The translations under genes were made by a program, and so were the position numbers. Below, piece by piece: positions 24,921-32,208 of a stretch of 38,919 nucleotides of DNA (its first letter is position 1; every line of letters begins with the position of its first letter). The notes under the pieces were generated by a model, which did no database searches, had not been told where the DNA came from, and saw nothing but the letters and a program-made list of their open reading frames with translations. The stretch is taken from the NCBI GenBank assembly GCA_028285545.1, contig JANQPA010000124.1, positions 1 to 38,919 on the forward strand. Reading direction: 5' to 3'. The stretch is from Saprospiraceae bacterium. GTDB lineage: Bacteria; Bacteroidota; Bacteroidia; Chitinophagales; Saprospiraceae.

Positions 24921-26282
24921 TCATATTTTTTGACTGGCATCGAATTGCTCTAGATAATCTCCTATTCGACGAAGGAAAGAGCCTCCAAGAGCGCCATCTA
25001 CAACTCTATGATCATAAGACAATGAAAGGAACATCATTTGTCTTACGGCTACCATATCTCCATACTCTGTTTCTACAACTGCAGGTTTTTTCCGAATAGC
25101 TCCTGTAGCTAAAATCGCTACTTGTGGTTGGTTGATAATAGGGGTTCCCATTAAATTTCCAAAGGTTCCTACATTCGTAATAGTGAATGTCCCGCCTTGA
25201 ATCTCTTCTGGTTTAAGCTTATTAGCCCGTGCTCTGGAAGCCAGGTCATTAACACTTTTAGCAAGGCCAAGAAGGTTTAAATGATCGGCTTTTTTAATCA
25301 CTGGAACAATTAGATTCCCAGATGGCAAAGCAGCTGCCATTCCTATATTAATATCTTTTTTGCGAATGATATTATTCCCCTCTACCGTAATATTGACCAA
25401 AGGAAAATCATTAATGGCTCTTACTACTGCCTCAATGAAAATTGGGGTAAAGGTAATTTTTTCACCATGCTTTTCCAGAAAAGCATTTTTTACTTTATTT
25501 CGCCAGTTAACAATATTGGTGACATCTATTTCTACAAAAGAGGTTACATGAGGAGAAGTCTTTTTTGAATTCACCATATGATCAGCAATCAATCGGCGCA
25601 TTCTATCCATTTCAATAATCTCTACATTACCATCATTGATTTGTGGAGTAGGTGCCGGCACTTTAGTGGATATTGGACTGCTGACATTTGGAGGGCTTAC
25701 TGTTTTATGCTGAGGTTGTGGAGAAGACTTTCTTTGTTCTACATATGAAAGGATATCATGCTTGGTAACTCTACCCTTGGCACCGGTTCCTTGAACTGCT
25801 TCTAATTCTTCAATCGATATGTTTTCGGTTTTAGCAATGTTTTTAACTAGCGGGGAGTAGAAACGAGTTCCTTCCAAAGCGCTTGTTTCAAGGGAGGGTG
25901 CTGCAGAAGCTGTTGCAGGGACTTTTTCCTCTTCTTTTTTTACGGTACTGCCATTGGATTGTCCATTATCAGAAGCTTGTTGCTTTTTATCTGGCAAAGA
26001 ATCTTTGACAGCAGGGCTTGCTGCAACAGAATTTTCTTCTCCTTCGGTAGCAATAATGGCAATTACAGTTCCAATTTCAACAACATCTTCTTCCTTAAAT
26101 AATATTTCTGAAATCACTCCATTTACTGGCGAGGGCACCTCAGAATCTACCTTATCTGTAGCTATTTCTAATATAGTCTCATCCTCTTCAACAGAATCCC
26201 CCACATTTTTAACCCATTTAAGAATGGTGGCTTCCATTATGCTTTCACCCATTTTGGGCATAATCAATTCTACCTGTGCCAT
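24921..26282 (-). CDS. 2-oxo acid dehydrogenase E2 (dihydrolipoyl acyltransferase)
   Basis: This 453-residue core subunit of a 2-oxo acid dehydrogenase complex transfers the acyl group from lipoyl-lysine to CoA. One lipoyl domain fills residues 1-80 with lipoyl lysine K44 (IATDKVDSE). An Ala/Pro/Ser-rich linker follows, then the E1/E3-binding domain (FYSPLVKNIAKTENISIEEL ... GAKGRVTKHDIL), a second linker, and the catalytic domain with H425 and D429 in SYDHRVVDG. The sequence style resembles branched-chain or generic E2 proteins of Bacteroidota; the substrate cannot be fixed. No E1 or E3 gene is adjacent. A strong terminator follows. Confidence 0.92.
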   Translation of the reverse strand: MAQVELIMPKMGESIMEATILKWVKNVGDSVEEDETILEIATDKVDSEVPSPVNGVISEILFKEEDVVEIGTVIAIIATEGEENSVAASPAVKDSLPDKKQQASDNGQSNGSTVKKEEEKVPATASAAPSLETSALEGTRFYSPLVKNIAKTENISIEELEAVQGTGAKGRVTKHDILSYVEQRKSSPQPQHKTVSPPNVSSPISTKVPAPTPQINDGNVEIIEMDRMRRLIADHMVNSKKTSPHVTSFVEIDVTNIVNWRNKVKNAFLEKHGEKITFTPIFIEAVVRAINDFPLVNITVEGNNIIRKKDINIGMAAALPSGNLIVPVIKKADHLNLLGLAKSVNDLASRARANKLKPEEIQGGTFTITNVGTFGNLMGTPIINQPQVAILATGAIRKKPAVVETEYGDMVAVRQMMFLSLSYDHRVVDGALGGSFLRRIGDYLEQFDASQKI

Positions 26283-26550
26283 AAATGATTATTTGTAATT
26301 TAATTTGGTAATAATTTGGTTGAGCGAAATATGATATCATATTGACTGAAAAATTTGAGGTTTACAGCCCATATATTTTTTTTGGTATCACAAAATTAAC
26401 CCTTTTATATAGCTCAAACAAGTAATTCAGGTTTTTGTTATGTCTGCAAGCTATCTCTATATGAATGATATAGAACTACTTACAACAACTCCTATCCTAA
26501 TATAGCATCAATTATATGGCAAATTACCAGGATTGCGGAATTCTCTTTTG

Positions 26551-27798
26551 CTATTCATCCTCTTCAAGCAAAAATTCTCTTATGAGATTAAGTGCATGAA
26601 CGCTGGAATATTCTATATTTTTTATTCTGTTTTTTCCAGCATGAATTAATCGGGTTTTAATTTTGTTTTTATTTCCTGCTGCCAGCCAAACAGTTCCCAC
26701 CGGTTTCTCTGGAGTACCTCCTCCGGGGCCTGCTATTCCAGAAACGGCCACTGCAAGGTCCGTTTGAAGAAGGTCGATGGTGCCTCCTACCATTTCGCGA
26801 ACAGTTGCTTCGCTTACCGCTCCATGTTGATCCAGAGTACTGGACTTCACTTTTAATTGATTTATTTTCACCTCATTAGCATAGGCAATCACACTTCCTT
26901 TAAAATATTCAGAGGAACCAGGGATAGAGGTAATTTTGTGAGCCAAAAATCCGCCAGTACAACTTTCAGCTGTGGCCAAGGTCAATTTTCGATCCTTAAT
27001 CATTTGGCCAATAGCTTCCTCCAATTTGGTATTTCCATAACCATAAATTAAATCTTCAATACGATCTGAAATAGCCATCATCTGACTCTCAACTTCTTCT
27101 TCGAGAACAGCCTTATCAGAGCCTTTGCCCGTTAGCCTCAATCGTACAGAACCCAGGTTAGGAAGAAATGCTAATTTGATGTTCTGCGGTAAACTGGATT
27201 CGATATCTTCAATACGAGCTGCAATTCGGGATTCCCCTTCTCCAACTGTTTGAATGGTGCGATGGACAATTGGTTGGCCAGGAAATTTTTTATTTAGCCT
27301 AGGAATGGTTTCATGCTCCATTAAATACTTCATCTCGTAAGGAACACCTGGCATGGATACCAAAGCTTTTCCTTCATATTCAAACCACATTCCTGGTGCT
27401 GTCCCCATTTTATTAGGTAACAAGATAGCATTAGATGGCATGTAACACTGTAGGCGATGTGCTTCTGTTGAGCTTCTTCCCCATTTCTCAAACAGCCGAA
27501 GAATTCGATCATAAGTGGGCTGATGAAAAACCATATCTGTATCAAAAAACTCGCACAGCGCTTTTTTGGTGATGTCATCTTTTGTGGGACCTAAACCTCC
27601 CGTCATCAATACTACATCTGATTGATTTAAGGCTCTTCTCAGGCTTTCAATAATGTCTTCTTTCTCGTCTCCTATGGATAAAGCTTCGGTAACATGAGCA
27701 CCAATGAGGTTAAGTTGTTGCCCCATCCAGGCTGAATTGGTATCAACCGTTTGCCCGATCAGGATTTCGTCTCCAATTGTAATGATACTGACGTTCAT
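26551..27798 (-). CDS. cinA: CinA family protein
   Basis: This 415-residue protein has an N-terminal molybdopterin-binding-like domain (MNVSIITIGDEILIGQTVDTN, LMTGGLGPTKDDITKKA), which in characterised CinA acts as an ADP-ribose pyrophosphatase. The C-terminal PncC domain (about residues 255-415, LATAESCTGGFLAHKITSIP, AVSGIAGPGGGTPEKPVGTVW) deamidates nicotinamide mononucleotide. The predicted role is cytosolic pyridine-nucleotide recycling; the competence link of the name comes from Gram-positive bacteria. Full length for the family. It is downstream of birA on the same strand, with 163 bases between containing a GC-rich palindrome. The 268 bases after its stop (26283-26550) show no further gene. 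Confidence 0.93.
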   Translation of the reverse strand: MNVSIITIGDEILIGQTVDTNSAWMGQQLNLIGAHVTEALSIGDEKEDIIESLRRALNQSDVVLMTGGLGPTKDDITKKALCEFFDTDMVFHQPTYDRILRLFEKWGRSSTEAHRLQCYMPSNAILLPNKMGTAPGMWFEYEGKALVSMPGVPYEMKYLMEHETIPRLNKKFPGQPIVHRTIQTVGEGESRIAARIEDIESSLPQNIKLAFLPNLGSVRLRLTGKGSDKAVLEEEVESQMMAISDRIEDLIYGYGNTKLEEAIGQMIKDRKLTLATAESCTGGFLAHKITSIPGSSEYFKGSVIAYANEVKINQLKVKSSTLDQHGAVSEATVREMVGGTIDLLQTDLAVAVSGIAGPGGGTPEKPVGTVWLAAGNKNKIKTRLIHAGKNRIKNIEYSSVHALNLIREFLLEEDE

Positions 27799-27874
27799 GC
27801 GTTATTGGTTATTTGTTAATAGGGAGTTAGGAGTGCAAAATTGAAGGTATTGTTAACCATTGATGCTTTTTTGA

Positions 27875-27904
27875 GCACGCAACTGCCTAGCGGCAGTTGC
27901 GTGC
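27875..27904. repeat. GC-rich REP-like palindrome
   Basis: GCACGCAACTGCC (27875-27887) and GGCAGTTGCGTGC (27892-27904) are perfect 13-bp arms around a 4-base loop. It stands out by its GC content between birA and cinA. Neither side has a proper T tract, so it looks more like a REP-type palindrome than a standard terminator. Confidence 0.6.
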
Positions 27905-27961
27905 CTTATAAGTTTTAAATAACAACATCTTCTTAAATTTTTGCTGTACCAATTCCCACCT

Positions 27962-28723
27962 TTAATTCAAAAATTTTATTTCTTTTATCCCAAATTCTTC
28001 AACTCCGGTACTATTTTCAATTTGAAGCTTACCCGCTGCACTAATCCCTACAATCTTTCCTTTAAATATGTTACCTGGTTCTTTTTCAAAAAAACTCCAT
28101 TCCTGATATCGATAAAGCCTGTTCAGGTAATCCAGATGTATACTTTTCAATTGCCGGTTCATCAAACGTTCATACTGTTCATTCAAGCAATCACAAAGCT
28201 CGTAAACCAGATCTTTGAGATCGAAGGTGTGGCCTGTTTCATTTATCAATGAAGTTGCCAAGCTAAGTTCTTCTGGAAACTGAACCTGATTAACATTGAT
28301 ACCAATACCAACAATTGAGGTACTAAATTTGTTAGAAGACAAAATATTTTGGATGAGGATGCCAGCTATTTTATGTTCATTTATATATATATCATTAGGC
28401 CACTTGACATTCACTTCTTTTTCGGTGTACCTTGCTAATAAATTAGAGACAGCCAGGGCAATGGCCTGATTCAGTGATATTTGTTCTTTAGGGTTAAGAA
28501 ATTCAGGAAATAATATACAGGTAAAGGCAATATTTTTATAAGGTTCACTGACCCATTCGCTGCCAACTTGTCCTCGTCCCTGGGTTTGACAAAAGGTCAA
28601 TATGACAGTTCCATCTTTTGGCTTACTTTTTGATAGTAGATCTAGAGCATAGTCATTAGTGGATGAGCAGGAAGGGAGCTCAAGAAGCATTTTTCCGATA
28701 AAATGAACTTTTTTTGCAGACAA
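27962..28723 (-). CDS. birA: biotin--[acetyl-CoA-carboxylase] ligase
   Basis: This 253-residue enzyme activates biotin as biotinyl-AMP and attaches it to the carboxyl carrier protein. Motifs present are SCSSTNDYA near residue 20, the biotin/AMP loop GRGQVGSEW (49-57) and KWPNDIYIN (107-115) with the catalytic lysine. The C-terminal SH3-like domain is present (IFKGKIVGISAAGKLQIEN). There is no N-terminal winged helix, so it is a monofunctional ligase that does not regulate biotin genes. It is divergent from rsfS with 73 bases between, and followed by cinA. Confidence 0.93.
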   Translation of the reverse strand: MSAKKVHFIGKMLLELPSCSSTNDYALDLLSKSKPKDGTVILTFCQTQGRGQVGSEWVSEPYKNIAFTCILFPEFLNPKEQISLNQAIALAVSNLLARYTEKEVNVKWPNDIYINEHKIAGILIQNILSSNKFSTSIVGIGINVNQVQFPEELSLATSLINETGHTFDLKDLVYELCDCLNEQYERLMNRQLKSIHLDYLNRLYRYQEWSFFEKEPGNIFKGKIVGISAAGKLQIENSTGVEEFGIKEIKFLN

Positions 28724-28796
28724 AAAGTAATTATTTAGGTACTTTTATTAAATATTCGATCATAATATCTATTCACAAAACTAACAAAATCTGAAT

Positions 28797-29183
28797 TTGA
28801 ATTCACAAGTAAAGTTTAAAAAGGTTAATCCTACCACTGAAGAATTAAATAATCTGATCATTGACAGTATCCAAGATATCAAAGGAAAAAAAATTGTAAA
28901 GCTGGATTTAAGGCAGCTAGATGATGCTCCAACAGATTTTTTTATAATATGTGAAGGTGATTCCAATACTCAGGTGAAAGCTATTTCAGATAATGTTGCT
29001 TTAAGGGTAAAACGGGAAACCGGAACATATCCTTCACATGTAGAAGGAGAAAAAAATGCTCTATGGATTTGTATCGATTATTTTACAACAGTAGTTCATA
29101 TTTTTTACAAAGAGACCCGTTCATTTTATGAATTGGAATCCTTGTGGAGTGACGCTGAATTTACAGAATACGAAAGTTTGTAG
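28797..29183 (+). CDS. rsfS: ribosome silencing factor RsfS
   Basis: This 128-residue RsfS/Iojap family protein binds ribosomal protein L14 on the large subunit and blocks joining of the subunits when nutrients are scarce. Conserved features are KGKKIVKLDLRQLDDAPTDF, then FIICEGDSNTQVKAISDNV, YPSHVEGEKNALWICIDY and VVHIFYKETRSFYELESLW. The start appears to be TTG at 28797, as no ATG is placed suitably before the conserved part. It precedes ftsH by 111 bases on the same strand, an order common in Bacteroidota. Confidence 0.93.
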   Translation: MNSQVKFKKVNPTTEELNNLIIDSIQDIKGKKIVKLDLRQLDDAPTDFFIICEGDSNTQVKAISDNVALRVKRETGTYPSHVEGEKNALWICIDYFTTVVHIFYKETRSFYELESLWSDAEFTEYESL

Positions 29184-29294
29184 GTATAATAGTAGAATTT
29201 GTCGATAATTGGCAACGAAATGAATACTACTGCGTTATAACAGAAATTTAATCTGAAAGAATAGCTATATTAAAAGCTAACGTAAAAGAGGAAA

Positions 29295-31277
29295 ATGGAA
29301 AACAGAAGAAATAATAAACCCGGCAACACCAAATTTAACTTTTGGATATATGGTGTCATAGCATTAGCTCTGCTTGCTATCCAAATCTTCTCTATTTCCC
29401 AAGCGAATCAGGATCCTATCCCAATGAATCGCCTGGAGAAAATGGTTGCAGAAGGTGATGTAGAGAAAGTAGAGGTAGTCAATGAACAATATGCTTATGT
29501 TTATTTAAAAGAAGCCGTTCTAAGCAAGCCGGAATACAAGGACGCTGCTGAAAGTAATTTTGGTCGTTCAAGACATCATTATTGGAGGGAAGTGGGTCCT
29601 TTAGAGACTTTCTACAACAGAATTCTCAATGCTCAGGAAGAAGCAGGTATCCCTAAAGGTGATCGCATTTATCCAGATGCTGTTACCAAACAAAGTTGGC
29701 TAGCGCCCTTGCTTCAATGGGTTCTTCCTTTAGTAATTATCATCTTAATCTGGGTATTCATCATGCGCAGAGTAAGTGGTGGAGCAGGAGGCCCTGGCGC
29801 GCAAATTTTCAACATCGGCAAATCCAAAGCAACTCTTTTTGACAATAATACAAAGGTGACGGTCACCTTCGAAGATGTAGCAGGTCTTGATGAGGCTAAA
29901 GAGGAGGTCATGGAGGTTGTTGACTTTTTGAAAAATCCTAAAAAATATACAGCCCTTGGTGGTAAAATCCCTAAAGGAGTTTTATTAGTAGGCCCTCCAG
30001 GAACAGGTAAAACGTTATTGGCAAAAGCTGTAGCCGGCGAAGCAGGCGTACCATTTTTCTCTATTTCTGGATCTGATTTCGTTGAAATGTTCGTAGGGGT
30101 TGGTGCTTCTCGGGTTAGAGATCTTTTCAAGCAGGCCAGAGAAAAAGCACCTTGTATTGTCTTTATTGATGAGATTGATGCCATCGGTCGTGCAAGAGGT
30201 CGTTCAGGATTTCAAGGAGGGAATGATGAAAGAGAAAATACATTGAACCAGCTTTTAGTGGAAATGGACGGTTTCACAACGGATAAAGGAGTTATTTTAA
30301 TGGCCGCTACTAACCGCCCGGACGTATTAGATACCGCCCTGCTAAGACCTGGTCGTTTTGATCGCCAGATTGGTATAGATCGTCCAGATCTTAAAGGTAG
30401 AGAAGCTATTTTCAGAGTTCACCTTAAAAACATAGTCACTGCAGCTGAAGTTAACCCTACCAGCTTATCAGAAATGACTCCTGGTTTTGCAGGTGCTGAT
30501 ATCGCTAATATTTGTAATGAAGCTGCACTGGTAGCCGCTCGTCGCAATAAAAAAGCGGTAGATATGGATGACTTCAATTATGCTCTTGATCGGGTAATCG
30601 GAGGTCTTGAAAAGAAAAATAAACTGATTTCTCCTGAAGAGAAAAAGATCATAGCTTACCACGAAGCAGGTCATGCAGTTTGTGGATGGTTTTTGGAGCA
30701 TGCTTCTCCTCTTGTAAAAGTAACCATTGTTCCAAGAGGTATCGGAACGCTTGGATATGCTCAATATCTGCCTAAAGAAGAGTACATCACCCGTACTGAA
30801 CAATTACTGGATCGCATGTGTATGACCTTTGGTGGGCGTGCCGCTGAGTCTATTGTTTTTGGAAAAATATCTACTGGTGCTCAAAATGACTTGGATCAGG
30901 TGACTAAAATGGCCTACAGCATGGTGTCCATTTTTGGTATGAATGATAAGGTTGGGCAAGTTTCATTTTATGGTATGTCAAACGAACAGTTTCAAAAGCC
31001 TTATTCCGATGAAACTGCTTCAATGATAGACTCTGAAGTCAGACGCCTGGTTGATTCACAATATGAAAGAGCTAAAGAGTTATTAGAAGAGCGCAGAGAA
31101 GAACTGGAAAAATTGGCAAATGCCTTGCTGGAAAAAGAAGTTCTTCTAAAGTCTGATGTAGAAAAATTAATTGGCTCACGTCCAAAAAAAGCTGAAGGCA
31201 AGGTCAAAAATAATGGCACTGTAGATGATTCTACTCCCGGAGAAGGAGAAGAAGCTTCTACTGAAGAGAAAGCATAA
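29295..31277 (+). CDS. ftsH: ATP-dependent zinc metalloprotease FtsH
   Basis: This 660-residue membrane AAA+ protease degrades misfolded membrane proteins and short-lived regulators. Transmembrane segments are at about residues 16-33 and 138-157 with a periplasmic domain between. The AAA+ module has Walker A GPPGTGKT (233-240), Walker B IDEID (291-295) and the pore loop FVGVG. The zinc site is HEAGH (456-460), and the third ligand probably falls in [11 protein letters not shown]. The C-terminal tail is acidic and low in complexity ([14 protein letters not shown]). It follows rsfS in a likely operon and is followed by a 150-bp nested inverted repeat. Confidence 0.97.
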   Translation: MENRRNNKPGNTKFNFWIYGVIALALLAIQIFSISQANQDPIPMNRLEKMVAEGDVEKVEVVNEQYAYVYLKEAVLSKPEYKDAAESNFGRSRHHYWREVGPLETFYNRILNAQEEAGIPKGDRIYPDAVTKQSWLAPLLQWVLPLVIIILIWVFIMRRVSGGAGGPGAQIFNIGKSKATLFDNNTKVTVTFEDVAGLDEAKEEVMEVVDFLKNPKKYTALGGKIPKGVLLVGPPGTGKTLLAKAVAGEAGVPFFSISGSDFVEMFVGVGASRVRDLFKQAREKAPCIVFIDEIDAIGRARGRSGFQGGNDERENTLNQLLVEMDGFTTDKGVILMAATNRPDVLDTALLRPGRFDRQIGIDRPDLKGREAIFRVHLKNIVTAAEVNPTSLSEMTPGFAGADIANICNEAALVAARRNKKAVDMDDFNYALDRVIGGLEKKNKLISPEEKKIIAYHEAGHAVCGWFLEHASPLVKVTIVPRGIGTLGYAQYLPKEEYITRTEQLLDRMCMTFGGRAAESIVFGKISTGAQNDLDQVTKMAYSMVSIFGMNDKVGQVSFYGMSNEQFQKPYSDETASMIDSEVRRLVDSQYERAKELLEERREELEKLANALLEKEVLLKSDVEKLIGSRPKKAEGKVKNNGTVDDSTPGEGEEASTEEKA

Positions 31278-31300
31278 AATTTTTGATACAATAAATAATA

Positions 31301-31450
31301 AAAAGAGGCTGAGGTTGTGTAAAAACTAAAATTTTTAAAAATTTTAGTTTTTACATTAATATGTGTCTGCTTATAAAAAAGCAAAAAATATATTTTTTTA
31401 AAGTCAATTTTTTCCAAAAATTGACTTTTTACACAACCCCAGCCTCTTTT
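31301..31450. repeat. 150-bp nested inverted repeat between convergent genes
   Basis: Outer arms 31301-31325 and 31426-31450 are 25-bp inverted repeats with one mismatch. Inside lie a perfect 32-bp palindrome (31321-31352, centre TTTTTAAAAA) and a 13-bp hairpin (31400-31412 with 31416-31428, core AAGTCAATT). The transcript could fold as a multi-arm structure from either strand. It fills nearly all of the 185 bases between the ftsH and osmC stops, so it probably works as a bidirectional terminator. Its layered symmetry, however, also resembles a small non-autonomous mobile or REP-type element. Confidence 0.75.
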
Positions 31451-31462
31451 CTGTTTATTTCC

Positions 31463-32026
31463 TTAACTTACTGAAAAAGTTAATTCCGGAACGGCTCTAC
31501 TCATCATATCATGAACGGGTGAAAACTGCCTTCCTATTTTTAACAATTCTTCCTTTTGATCCTGTGTTAAATCTCCTTTAAGCTGAAACTGTACTTTAAT
31601 TTTTTGATATCCTCTAGGCACATCCTTTAAACCCAAAAAGCCATGTAAATCCAAATAAGCTTCATAACAGGATTCTACTCCTTCCAGATGGATTCCTCTG
31701 GCTGCTGCATGATATACCATAGTTGTGGTAACACAACCTGCTAGAGCATGAAGAATATACTCTACTGGGTTAGCACCATTATCTTCCCCTAATAGAACAT
31801 TCGGTTCGTCATTATCCAAAATAAAAGCTTCCTCTCTACTGGTGTCTTCCTGGCAAGCGCCATAAAAGCCTTTAATCTCCGAGCGATTATGCCCTCCATT
31901 GATCCACTTGTTTTTTGTCCTAAATGTAAAATCCGCTACTTTGGGTTCTTCCTGGACCGCTTCAATAGTTCCTACCAAACGATTGATGTCAACACCATTG
32001 ATTGTTTTCATTTGTTGCTTTTGCAT
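31463..32026 (-). CDS. OsmC family protein lacking the second cysteine
   Basis: This 187-residue protein is of the OsmC/Ohr fold, a dimeric family that includes thiol peroxidases. The first family cysteine is present at C98 (ALAGCVTTTM). At the place of the usual C-terminal CPV motif the sequence is SPVHDMMSRAVPE, with S169 in place of cysteine, so a two-cysteine peroxidase cycle at these sites is unlikely; another cysteine (C58 or C120) or a different chemistry would be needed. The start could be 32026 or the ATG at 32011. It is divergent from a sigma-54-type activator, with palindromic sites and a possible -24/-12 promoter in between, so it is the likely target of that activator. Confidence 0.85.
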   Translation of the reverse strand: MQKQQMKTINGVDINRLVGTIEAVQEEPKVADFTFRTKNKWINGGHNRSEIKGFYGACQEDTSREEAFILDNDEPNVLLGEDNGANPVEYILHALAGCVTTTMVYHAAARGIHLEGVESCYEAYLDLHGFLGLKDVPRGYQKIKVQFQLKGDLTQDQKEELLKIGRQFSPVHDMMSRAVPELTFSVS

Positions 32027-32074
32027 GATAATTTGATTTAAGATTTGAATTAAATTGTTTTCTCTAATTAGTAT

Positions 32075-32090
32075 TCAAATGACAGGCCAA
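32075..32090 (-). promoter_or_regulatory. candidate sigma-54 (-24/-12) promoter of the osmC-like gene
   Basis: The minus strand reads TTGGCCTGTCATTTGA against the sigma-54 consensus TTGGCACG-N4-TTGC. GG at -24 and TTG at -12 are correctly spaced. Mismatches are the two bases after GGC and the final C of the -12 box (A here). The predicted start near 32063 leaves about 37 bases to the ATG. The paired palindromes at 32148-32175 would lie about 90-107 bases upstream of the start, a normal place for an activator site. No other site was found. Confidence 0.4.
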
Positions 32091-32144
32091 AAACATAAAA
32101 GCCTCGAAATCAAATGATTACGCAAAATTTCTTAAAACAAAAGG

Positions 32145-32175
32145 CTACGAAATTTCGTAGTAGTGCGAAATTTCG
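32145..32175. promoter_or_regulatory. paired operator CGAAATTTCG for the divergent activator
   Basis: The decamer CGAAATTTCG occurs twice, at 32148-32157 and 32166-32175, 18 bp apart centre to centre. The first lies in the perfect 16-bp palindrome CTACGAAATTTCGTAG (32145-32160). A partial copy (CGCAAAATTTC, 32121-32131) lies on the osmC side, with a CGAAA half-site near 32188. The position between the osmC-like gene and the Fis-type HTH activator suggests that the activator binds here, driving osmC and perhaps controlling itself. Confidence 0.6.
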
Positions 32176-32208
32176 TTATTTTTATCACGAAAAACCGTAC
32201 ACTGAATT

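Noticed and set aside
27799-27835. Repetitive TTATTGGTTATTTGTTAATAG sequence before cinA as a mobile-element end
   Set aside because: It is low-complexity AT-rich DNA without target duplication or inverted ends.
29714-30184. A 156-residue open frame on the minus strand inside ftsH
   Set aside because: It lies wholly opposite the conserved AAA+ coding region, and its Ser/Pro-rich product has no recognisable domain, as expected for a codon shadow.
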